The notes under the pieces are model-generated. The model searched no databases and was not told the origin of the DNA. It saw only the letters and a program-made list of their open reading frames with translations. Source: an uncultured Bifidobacterium sp. (GTDB lineage Bacteria; Actinomycetota; Actinomycetes; Actinomycetales; Bifidobacteriaceae). From it: 7,078 nt of DNA. This document shows, piece after piece, positions 1 through 5,528 of this stretch (the stretch's first letter is position 1; the number at the start of each line of letters is the position of its first letter). Both the position numbers and the translations under genes were made by a program. The stretch covers positions 1 through 7,078 of the forward strand of contig CALEGL010000343.1 in NCBI GenBank assembly GCA_937876495.1, read 5' to 3'.

Positions 1-825
1 TTCGGCTTCGAGACGGTGGGCTCCACGACGTCACGGCCCTGCTCGGGGAACCCTCGGCCGTGGTTCCACCGTCTGCCCGAATACGACTCCATGCTCGTGC
101 ATGTGGGCCTCGCCAACGACGGCAGCGCGAAGGTCATCGACAGAGCGGAGAAGGCCTGGACGAAGGCCCGTTCCCTTCAGGTGTCCGTATCGATCGCCCG
201 CACGAACGACGACCTCGTCGGCGACCTGGACGAGGGCATCGAGGACTATCGGATCTCCCTGGAACGTGCGGCGAACCGAACCGCCATGGTGGAGGTGAAC
301 ATCTCCTGCCCCAACACCCACGTCGGGGAGCCGTTCACCGAACCGGACAACCTCGACATGCTTCTGGACTCCCTGGACACCGTGAAGCGCTCGCAGCCCA
401 CGCTGATCAAGATGCCGCTGAACAGGACGTGGCCGGAGTTCCGCGACCTGCTCTCCGTCATCGCCGAGCATGACGTGCAGGGCGTGACCATCGCCAACCT
501 GCAGAAGGACCGCACGGGCCTCGTCGTCCCCAAGGAATGGAAGGGCAACCTCTCCGGAGGGCCGACCTATGCCGCCGGCAACGACCTCATCCGCCGCAGC
601 TACCGGGAGTTCGGGGACAGGCTGGCCATCGCCGGGGTCGGCGGGGTGTTCACCCCCGCCCAGGCCTATGCGAAGATCCGCGCGGGCTCCTCGCTGGTGA
701 TGTTCATCTCGTCCCTCATGTACCGCGGCCCGCAGCAGATCACCGTGCTCAAGCGGGGTCTCGCGGCGCTCCTGCGACGCGACGGCTTCGAGCACGTCTC
801 GCAGGCCGTCGGAATCGACGCCTGA
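1..825 (+). CDS. pyrD: Dihydroorotate dehydrogenase family protein, 3' part (5' end outside window)
   Basis: The reading frame is open from base 1, so the N-terminus is missing and 274 C-terminal residues are visible. The family oxidises dihydroorotate to orotate with FMN in pyrimidine synthesis. The first visible residues, with G-N-P-R-P, R-L-P-E and A-N-D-G, resemble the G-N-P-R-P-R-x-F-R-L-P-E and N-N-D-G segments of class 2 enzymes. The active-site loop reads N-I-S-C-P-N-T (bases 298-318). Its fourth residue is the catalytic base, here Cys (307-309) as in class 1 enzymes, where class 2 enzymes normally have Ser. Later FMN-site segments are L-I-K-M-P, G-V-T-I-A-N (N-T-T in typical class 2), L-S-G-G-P and the phosphate-binding G-V-G-G-V. 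The protein ends A-V-G-I-D-A before TGA. It converges on the reductase gene at 1015. The family is clear; the subclass and electron acceptor are not, and a related FMN enzyme with another substrate cannot be excluded. Confidence 0.85.
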   Translation, partial: FGFETVGSTTSRPCSGNPRPWFHRLPEYDSMLVHVGLANDGSAKVIDRAEKAWTKARSLQVSVSIARTNDDLVGDLDEGIEDYRISLERAANRTAMVEVNISCPNTHVGEPFTEPDNLDMLLDSLDTVKRSQPTLIKMPLNRTWPEFRDLLSVIAEHDVQGVTIANLQKDRTGLVVPKEWKGNLSGGPTYAAGNDLIRRSYREFGDRLAIAGVGGVFTPAQAYAKIRAGSSLVMFISSLMYRGPQQITVLKRGLAALLRRDGFEHVSQAVGIDA

Positions 826-870
826 CAGGCGCGGAGCCTCCAGAAAGCGCGGAACCCGGAGCACGGCCCC

Positions 871-902
871 TCCACGAGACGGCGCGTCCACGAGACGGCG
901 CG
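871..902. repeat. Perfect 16-bp tandem duplication
   Basis: The unit tccacgagacggcgcg occurs twice back to back (871-886 and 887-902), and a third copy appears to begin with tccg at 903 before diverging. It lies in the gap between the convergent pyrD and reductase genes, where a short duplication should do little harm. I see no coding role. Confidence 0.9.
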
Positions 903-944
903 TCCGGGTTCTCGTTCCCAGGTCTCCCGCTCCCCCGCCCCATG

Positions 945-975
945 GCCCTTCGACTGGCATGAACCCTCGAAGGGC
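945..975. terminator. Candidate bidirectional terminator hairpin between convergent genes
   Basis: The arms gcccttcga (945-953) and tcgaagggc (967-975) form a perfect 9-bp stem around a 13-base loop. The hairpin lies 120 bases past the pyrD stop and 40 bases past the stop of the opposing reductase gene, where a shared terminator would be expected. Neither strand has a T-run after the stem, so it is not a canonical intrinsic terminator. High-GC actinobacteria often use such hairpins. A competing pairing of ccgccc (935-940) with gggcgg (972-977) is possible. The stem is seen directly; termination is inferred. Confidence 0.45.
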
Positions 976-1014
976 GGGCGCGGAAGGTCCCACATACACT
1001 CGTGAGGCTTCGGA

Positions 1015-2175
1015 CTAGAAGGCGCCGCGCACGTACTGGTACGGATAGGGCGCGTCCTGGGTCTCCAGGCCGAGCTTGTGGGCGGCACGGAGGGGCCAGA
1101 ACGGGTCGCGCAGGGCCGCACGGCCGATCTCGACGGCATCCGCCTCGTGATTGCGCAGAATGCGGCGCGCCTGCTTGGGCTTGGTGATCAGCCCCACCGC
1201 CGTGACGGGGAGACCGGAGCGACGCCGCACCCTGTCGGAGAAGGGCACCTGATATCCGGGCTTGACGGGGACCGTCACGTCGGGGACTATGCCGCCGGTC
1301 GAGACGTCGATGAGATCGACGCCATGGTCCTTGAGAATCGTCGCCAGCTGCACGGTCTGTCCAGGATCCCATCCGCCGGCCGCCCAGTCCGTGGCGGAGA
1401 CCCGCACGAACAATGGCATGGAATCGGGGATGACTCCGCGCACCGAGTCGGCTATCTGCACGAGGAAGCGCGAACGGCCCTCGAGGTCGCCGCCGTACTC
1501 GTCCTCGCGCCGGTTGCTCAGCGGGTCGAGGAACTGCGAGATGAGATAGCCGTGCGCGGCATGCAGCTCGATGAACTGGAATCCCGCCGCCACCGCACGA
1601 CCGGCGGCGTCACGGAAGCGGTCGATGATGCTGTGGATCTCCTCCACAGCAAGCTGCCGGGGTTCGGCGTAATGCCCGTAGGCGATGGGGCTGGGGGCCA
1701 CGGTCTGCCACCCGCCCTCCTCGAAGGGGACGGTGGCGCCGATATGTCCCGTGGGCACGCATCCCGTCGACCCCTTGCGGCCCGCATGGTTGAGCTGCAC
1801 GCCCATCGCCGCCCCCGCATCACGGACGTCACGCACGATCCACTGCCATGCGGCAATCTGATCGTCGTTCCACAGCCCGACGTCGCAGGGGGAAATGCGC
1901 CCATCCGGCGTCACCGCCGTGGACTCCGCGATGATGAGGCCGAAACCGCCCAGAGCACGCGAAACGTAGTGCTGGTAGTGGAAGGGGGTGGGTTTGCCGT
2001 CCCTGGCGAGCGACGAGTACATATCCATCGGGGGAAGCCAGATGCGGTTACGCACGGTGAGCCCACGGATGGTCATCTCATCGAAAAGTCCAGGGCCGTT
2101 CTTGGCTCCATGCTTCCTGCCGCCGATTCCCGCCTCGACCGTGGCATCATCCATGTCGTCCCGTTCTTCTGCCAT
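1015..2175 (-). CDS. NADH:flavin oxidoreductase, Old Yellow Enzyme family (YqjM/NamA-like)
   Basis: This 386-residue FMN enzyme probably reduces activated C=C bonds (enones, nitro compounds) with NAD(P)H in the cytosol. The match to B. subtilis YqjM is strong along the whole length. Landmarks are R-N-R-I-W-L-P-P-M-D-M-Y-S-S (43-55), the FMN-binding Gln127 in G-V-Q-L-N-H-A-G-R-K, the substrate-binding pair His205/His208 and Tyr210 in H-A-A-H-G-Y, D-E-Y-G-G (225-229), Arg258 in F-V-R-V-S, and the C-terminal Y-Q-Y-V-R-G-A-F. Arg383 in that tail matches the arginine finger YqjM lends to a neighbouring subunit. The YqjM Cys26 position is Asp51. About 28 extra residues precede the domain, so Met8 or a later start is possible. 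AAGGGGG at 2182-2188, six bases from the ATG, supports the chosen start. The physiological substrate is unknown; detoxification is a common guess. Confidence 0.93.
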   Translation of the reverse strand: MAEERDDMDDATVEAGIGGRKHGAKNGPGLFDEMTIRGLTVRNRIWLPPMDMYSSLARDGKPTPFHYQHYVSRALGGFGLIIAESTAVTPDGRISPCDVGLWNDDQIAAWQWIVRDVRDAGAAMGVQLNHAGRKGSTGCVPTGHIGATVPFEEGGWQTVAPSPIAYGHYAEPRQLAVEEIHSIIDRFRDAAGRAVAAGFQFIELHAAHGYLISQFLDPLSNRREDEYGGDLEGRSRFLVQIADSVRGVIPDSMPLFVRVSATDWAAGGWDPGQTVQLATILKDHGVDLIDVSTGGIVPDVTVPVKPGYQVPFSDRVRRRSGLPVTAVGLITKPKQARRILRNHEADAVEIGRAALRDPFWPLRAAHKLGLETQDAPYPYQYVRGAF

Positions 2176-2181
2176 TGCCGA

Positions 2182-2188
2182 CCCCCTT
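2182..2188 (-). promoter_or_regulatory. Ribosome binding site of the flavin reductase gene
   Basis: On the minus strand AAGGGGG lies six bases upstream of the ATG at 2175-2173. It is the only purine-rich Shine-Dalgarno-like stretch near the candidate starts and favours this ATG over Met8. Confidence 0.6.
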
Positions 2189-2301
2189 CACCTGTCGTCA
2201 TCGCACTGGTACGAACGTCCCTGCCCCATGATTCCCAGGATGGCATCCTCCCGTTCCCACGGAACGTGCCGTATCTTCAGGCTTCGGACATCCATCGTCA
2301 T
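2188..2301 (-). CDS. Possible 37-codon leader ORF upstream of the flavin reductase
   Basis: An ATG at 2301 opens a 37-codon frame beginning M-T-M-D-V-R-S-L-K-I and ending at a TGA 12 bases before the reductase start. GGGGAAG four bases upstream of the ATG could serve as a weak ribosome binding site. About 70 per cent of its third positions are G or C, compatible with coding but not decisive in DNA of this composition. I recognise no family. It overlaps two short palindromes, so the same DNA may instead be an untranslated leader. The in-frame extension upstream into the PBP gene is an antisense-frame artefact. Treat as speculative. Confidence 0.22.
   Translation of the reverse strand: MTMDVRSLKIRHVPWEREDAILGIMGQGRSYQCDDDR
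2237..2266. promoter_or_regulatory. Two adjacent palindromes in the reductase leader
   Basis: The sequence aggatggcatcct (2237-2249) is a 6-bp inverted repeat about one central base. Two bases further on, cgttcccacggaacg (2252-2266) is a perfect 6-bp inverted repeat with a 3-base centre. They lie 62-91 bases upstream of the reductase start, between the PBP stop and that start. They could be operators or consecutive RNA hairpins in the leader. I cannot match either to a known regulator. The symmetry is seen directly; the function is inferred. Confidence 0.3.
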
Positions 2302-2305
2302 TCTA
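2300..2305 (-). promoter_or_regulatory. Candidate -10 element for the flavin reductase gene
   Basis: The minus strand reads TAGAAT at 2305-2300, one mismatch from TATAAT. About 17-18 bases further upstream there is only a poor -35 match (TGTCCA-like). Transcription would begin near 2293 and give a leader of roughly 118 bases carrying the two palindromes. If so, the reductase is transcribed independently of the PBP gene. Confidence 0.25.
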
Positions 2306-2351
2306 CTTCCCCGACGGGGACGGTGGACATGAGCGACGGCCGAACCGATGC

Positions 2352-4514
2352 TCAGCTGCCGGACGCGTACGTTGTCTTGGTGAACTTCGTCGCGGGAGTG
2401 CCATAGTTGTTGTCGATGGGGATCTTCGCCGCCTTGAGATAGGCGTTCATGAAGTTCCTCCAAGCCGGGGCCGCGATGTATTCGCCGTACCAGACGTTCC
2501 TCTTCACCCCGTTGATCGTCACGCCGTTGAAGCTCTTCTGCGACTCGGCGTTCCCCACGGCAACGTAGGCCGCCACCTGGGGCACGAATCCGCCGGTCAG
2601 CATATAGGTGTCCTCATTGGTGCCCGTCTTGGCGAAGGTCTTGCGATTGTTGTCCAGCTGGGTCATGGATGCCACGCCCTGGGAGGACACGACGCCCTGA
2701 TTGAGCGCATAGGCCACGGTCTGGGCCACATCCTTGGGGATGGCCTGATGGCAGTTCGCGCTGGGGACCTTGAGCTGCTGCCCGTCGGTATCGACGACCT
2801 TTGTGATGGCGATGGGTGTGCACTCGACTCCGTTCGCCGCGATCGTCGCATACACGTTGGCCATGGTCAACGGAGACGCCTGGACCGCTCCGATAACCAT
2901 CGGAGGATTGAAGGAGTTATTGGAATAGACGTCCTCCTGGCCAAGCGGTGAATTGTTGTACCCCAGACTCTTCGCCGCGTTTGCAATCGCGCACAGACCA
3001 ATTTTGGCCGTCATGGCCGCCTGGGTCGTATTGTGCGAACGGACAAGGCCCTGCAGCGGGGTCTCGGGGCTGACAGTGCCTCCCAACGCGTTCTGCACGG
3101 ACCAGTAGCCGGAGAACTTATGCGTGCCGCAGTTGAAGGAGCTGTTGGCATAGTAGGTCTTCGTCGTCAGATACTCGTTGATGGAGTGCCCGGCAAGCAG
3201 CCAGGCCACCATGTTGATGGGCTTCCACGTGGATCCGACATTCCATCCCAATCCGCCCCCGTCCTTCTCATCCACGGCATAGTTGATGGATGTGCGCGTC
3301 GAATCGTTCTTGGCCGACGCGGTGGCGTCATAGGTCCTGTTGATGCCGAAGCCCAGAACCTTCCCCGTCCCCGGCTGGATTGCGGCGATGGCAACTTCGA
3401 ATCCGCTGGAGTCATGCACCGGAATGGTTTCCCTGGCGACTTTCATGGCCGACGCGTTGGCGTTGACGTCCATGGTGCTGTAGATGTCAAGGCCGCCTTC
3501 ATTGAGCAGCTTCTGGCGTGCCACCTGCGTCTTGCCGAATACCTTGGAATTGAGAATCTGATTGGTCACGTAGTTGCAGAAGAACGCCGCGTCGCCGGCC
3601 TCCTGACAGCCGGCAGCGGATACGTCCTGGATGTCCAGGGTGCTGGCGATGGGCTGGGCCTTGGCGGTGTCACGCTGCTTCTTCGTGATGAACCCCTGCT
3701 GGTACATGAGGTCGAGCACGATGTTGCGCTGCTCCTGCGCGGTCTTCTGGTTCGCCGTGACCGAAGGATCGTACTGGACCGGGTTCTTGGTGATGGCGGC
3801 GATGGTGGCCGCCTGCACGATGGTGAGCTTCGCCGCCGTCGTGTTGAAGTAACGTTTGGCTGCCGTCTCGACGCCATACAGACTGTTGCGACCGAACTGC
3901 GCGATGTTGAGGTACCCCTGCAGGATCTCGGCCTTGCTGTATTTCTGCTCCATCTGCACGGCGATGAGCATCTCGCGCAGCTTGCGGGCCACGGTGTCCT
4001 CCGTGGCATGGTATTCGGCAATGGGATCGTCGTCCTCCTGCGCCTGGACGAGCAGGACGTTCTTCACGTACTGCTGCGTGAGGGAGGATCCGCCCTGGGT
4101 GTCGCCCTTTTTGATGTAGGTCTGGACGAATGCCCGGAGCACGCCCTGCACGTCCACGCCGCTGTGCTCGAAGAAACGACGGTCCTCACGGGCCACGACG
4201 GCCTGCTGCATGTACTTCGAAATGCTCTTGATGGGCACCACGGTGCGGTTCTGGGCGTAGAACGAGGCGATGACCGTCTTGCCATCCGAGGCGTAGATGC
4301 GCGACTTCTGAGGCAGACTGGTCACGTCGAAGTCGATGCCTTCGACGGACAGCGAAGGGATGGTCGCCTTGACGGTGTTGTTGATGCCGACGACCGCCGG
4401 TAGGAACAGGATGCTGGTGACCACTCCCCCCGCGATGCAAAGCGTCAGATACGCGAGCAGAAGCGCGAGCACGCGCTTGACGGTCAGAGAGTTCCTCTTG
4501 GGCATGCCGCCCAT
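2352..4514 (-). CDS. ponA: Class A penicillin-binding protein (transglycosylase/transpeptidase)
   Basis: This 720-residue bifunctional enzyme polymerises glycan strands from lipid II and cross-links stem peptides outside the membrane. A basic N-terminus is followed by one membrane anchor (about 15-42). The GT51 transglycosylase domain (about 70-250) shows the catalytic Glu110 in E-D-R-R-F-F-E-H-S-G, G-G-S-S-L-T-Q-Q (141-148), K-A-E-I-L-Q-G-Y-L-N (194-203) and F-G-R-N-S-L-Y-G-V (207-215). The transpeptidase domain (about 370-690) carries all three motifs: S428-T-W-K431, S493-H-N495 and K629-T-G631. No PASTA domain follows; the tail ends Y-A-S-G-S. Six cysteines lie outside the membrane. Its Lys, Asn and Gln content and sampled base composition are less GC-rich than the flanking genes. 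The start is uncertain: the ATG at 4514 has no clear ribosome site, and Met4 (ATG at 4505) may be the start of a leaderless mRNA. The class is certain; the ponA symbol is class-level only. Confidence 0.96.
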   Translation of the reverse strand: MGGMPKRNSLTVKRVLALLLAYLTLCIAGGVVTSILFLPAVVGINNTVKATIPSLSVEGIDFDVTSLPQKSRIYASDGKTVIASFYAQNRTVVPIKSISKYMQQAVVAREDRRFFEHSGVDVQGVLRAFVQTYIKKGDTQGGSSLTQQYVKNVLLVQAQEDDDPIAEYHATEDTVARKLREMLIAVQMEQKYSKAEILQGYLNIAQFGRNSLYGVETAAKRYFNTTAAKLTIVQAATIAAITKNPVQYDPSVTANQKTAQEQRNIVLDLMYQQGFITKKQRDTAKAQPIASTLDIQDVSAAGCQEAGDAAFFCNYVTNQILNSKVFGKTQVARQKLLNEGGLDIYSTMDVNANASAMKVARETIPVHDSSGFEVAIAAIQPGTGKVLGFGINRTYDATASAKNDSTRTSINYAVDEKDGGGLGWNVGSTWKPINMVAWLLAGHSINEYLTTKTYYANSSFNCGTHKFSGYWSVQNALGGTVSPETPLQGLVRSHNTTQAAMTAKIGLCAIANAAKSLGYNNSPLGQEDVYSNNSFNPPMVIGAVQASPLTMANVYATIAANGVECTPIAITKVVDTDGQQLKVPSANCHQAIPKDVAQTVAYALNQGVVSSQGVASMTQLDNNRKTFAKTGTNEDTYMLTGGFVPQVAAYVAVGNAESQKSFNGVTINGVKRNVWYGEYIAAPAWRNFMNAYLKAAKIPIDNNYGTPATKFTKTTYASGS

Positions 4515-4518
4515 TCTA
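4513..4518 (-). promoter_or_regulatory. Candidate -10 element of a leaderless PBP transcript
   Basis: The minus strand reads TAGAAT at 4518-4513, followed by seven bases and then the ATG at 4505-4503. This is the spacing expected if transcription begins at or beside the A of that start codon. No convincing -35 is present 16-18 bases upstream. The element overlaps the alternative ATG at 4514, so both cannot be used from this promoter. Confidence 0.35.
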
Positions 4519-4634
4519 TGGCCCGGACCCTACCGACTCCCACTGAAGAGGCGGCTGGAGCCGAATCCGTCCCGAATTCCTCACAACCATACGAAAAACC
4601 GAGGAAAAGCTGAAAACCGGCCGGAAACCGTCTG

Positions 4635-5363
4635 TCAGCGACGTGCGCGGCGGATGAGCATACCGGGCTGGTAGATGATGATCGAGCGTCCCTCACGGGC
4701 TATCCACCCCCGGTTGGCGAAGTCCATGAGGGCCTTGTTGACCGTCTCTCTGGAAGATCCCACCAGCTGTGCCATCTCCTCCTGGGTGAGGTCGTGGGGG
4801 ACGAGAAGACCCGCCTCGACAGGTCTGCCGAAGCGTGCGCCTAGGTTGATGAGGGTCTTGGCCAGTCGTCCGGGAACGTCCATGAACACGAGGTCCGAGA
4901 TGCGCTCGTTGTTGGCGCGCAAACGGTTCGCCAGGACCTGGAGCATGTCCACGGCCACCCGAGGATGTTCATTGATCCAGCGGAACAGCACGTCATGCTC
5001 GAGCCACGCCACCCGCGTGCCGTTGGACATCGCCACGGCCGTCGCCGTGCGAGGCCCGCCGGAGGGGTCGAAGACGGGAATCTCCCCCAACACCTCCCCC
5101 CTGGCGTGGATGCTCAGCAGCTGGACGCGGTTGTCGGAGGACTGGCGGATGAGCTTGACGCGCCCGGTTTCCAGCAGGTACATCCGATGATCCTTGTCAC
5201 CTTCACGGAAGATGACACCCCCCCTGCGGCATGACCGACGACGCAGATGCGACAGCAGCTCCCGGGACTGCTCCGCCGGGACCTGCTTGAACAGGGCCGT
5301 ATGCAGCAGCTCGTTGTCCTCGTCCTCGTCGGGGATGGCGTTCGGCTTGGCGGTTACGCGCAT
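4635..5363 (-). CDS. crp: Crp/Fnr-family transcriptional regulator (actinobacterial Crp/GlxR type)
   Basis: This 242-residue cytosolic DNA-binding protein has an N-terminal cyclic-nucleotide-binding jelly roll (about 17-140). It includes G-E-I-P-V-F-D (93-99; Gly93-Glu94 match the ribose-binding pair of E. coli Crp) and P-R-T-A-T-A (Arg105-Thr106 match the phosphate-binding Arg-Ser). A long dimer helix leads into V-F-M-D-V-P-G-R (159-166), typical of actinobacterial Crp/GlxR. The winged helix-turn-helix (192-221) contains L-T-Q-E-E and S-R-E-T-V-N-K; Arg205, Glu206 and Lys210 match E. coli Arg180, Glu181 and Arg185, so a TGTGA-N6-TCACA-like operator is plausible. The start is chosen from GGGAGG at 5368-5373 and normal family length. 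ATGs at 5399 (254 aa) and 5474 (279 aa) are in frame, the latter without a ribosome site. It lies 120 bases upstream of the PBP gene. Whether it binds cAMP is uncertain. Confidence 0.93.
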   Translation of the reverse strand: MRVTAKPNAIPDEDEDNELLHTALFKQVPAEQSRELLSHLRRRSCRRGGVIFREGDKDHRMYLLETGRVKLIRQSSDNRVQLLSIHARGEVLGEIPVFDPSGGPRTATAVAMSNGTRVAWLEHDVLFRWINEHPRVAVDMLQVLANRLRANNERISDLVFMDVPGRLAKTLINLGARFGRPVEAGLLVPHDLTQEEMAQLVGSSRETVNKALMDFANRGWIAREGRSIIIYQPGMLIRRARR

Positions 5364-5367
5364 CACA

Positions 5368-5373
5368 CCTCCC
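5368..5373 (-). promoter_or_regulatory. Ribosome binding site deciding the crp start
   Basis: GGGAGG on the minus strand lies four bases before the ATG at 5363-5361. It is the best Shine-Dalgarno match among the in-frame starts. The ATG at 5399 has weaker GAGG/GGAG sequences upstream, and the ATG at 5474 has none. Confidence 0.55.
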
Positions 5374-5411
5374 GGGATCCCCTGACGGCGAATCGACATC
5401 GACTCCGCCTC

Positions 5412-5417
5412 ATTGTA
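5412..5417 (-). promoter_or_regulatory. Candidate -10 element of the crp promoter
   Basis: The minus strand reads TACAAT at 5417-5412, one mismatch from consensus, within very GC-rich surroundings. Transcription would begin near 5404, leaving about 40 bases before the ATG at 5363 and excluding the start at 5474. No clear -35 hexamer is present at 16-18 bases. An activator-dependent or weak promoter would fit. Confidence 0.35.
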
Positions 5418-5528
5418 TCGCCAGGTCCGCGCGCCCCGGCCCTTCGACGTCGGATCCGTCATGGCTGTCATCATCGCGACGATTGCCGCCGCGACTGACG
5501 CGGACGTGCGAATCGTCGGAATGTGAGG

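Noticed and set aside
31..999. 322-codon open frame on the minus strand opposite pyrD
   Set aside because: The plus-strand frame carries the conserved PyrD motifs; the minus-strand product is low-complexity and includes the translated tandem repeat and hairpin of the intergenic gap.
2308..2320. Terminator after the PBP gene
   Set aside because: The inverted repeat tcccc-gac-gggga has only five pairs and a 3-base loop, and no T-run follows on the minus strand.
1078..2406. 442-codon open frame on the plus strand opposite the flavin reductase
   Set aside because: It is antisense to a gene with clear YqjM-type motifs, runs through the gap into the PBP 3' end, and shows no family signature.
2188..2463. 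91-codon version of the small ORF upstream of the reductase
   Set aside because: Its first part overlaps the 3' end of the PBP gene in another frame. Only the 37-codon portion outside the PBP gene deserves mention, and only at low confidence.
3033..4403. 456-codon open frame on the plus strand opposite the PBP gene
   Set aside because: It is fully antisense to a PBP with intact catalytic motifs. The translation is a Leu/Val/Gly/Asp/His/Arg-rich sequence of the kind high-GC genes give on the opposite strand, with no recognisable domain.
4570..4626. Intrinsic terminator after crp
   Set aside because: There is a CCGGCCGG palindrome and T-rich stretches on the minus strand, but no stem of adequate length with a proper loop directly before a T-run.
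5353..5368. Crp operator (TGTGA-N6-TAACC) over the crp start codon
   Set aside because: Only one half matches; the other agrees at three of five bases, and the site overlaps the start codon. Autoregulation is not supported.
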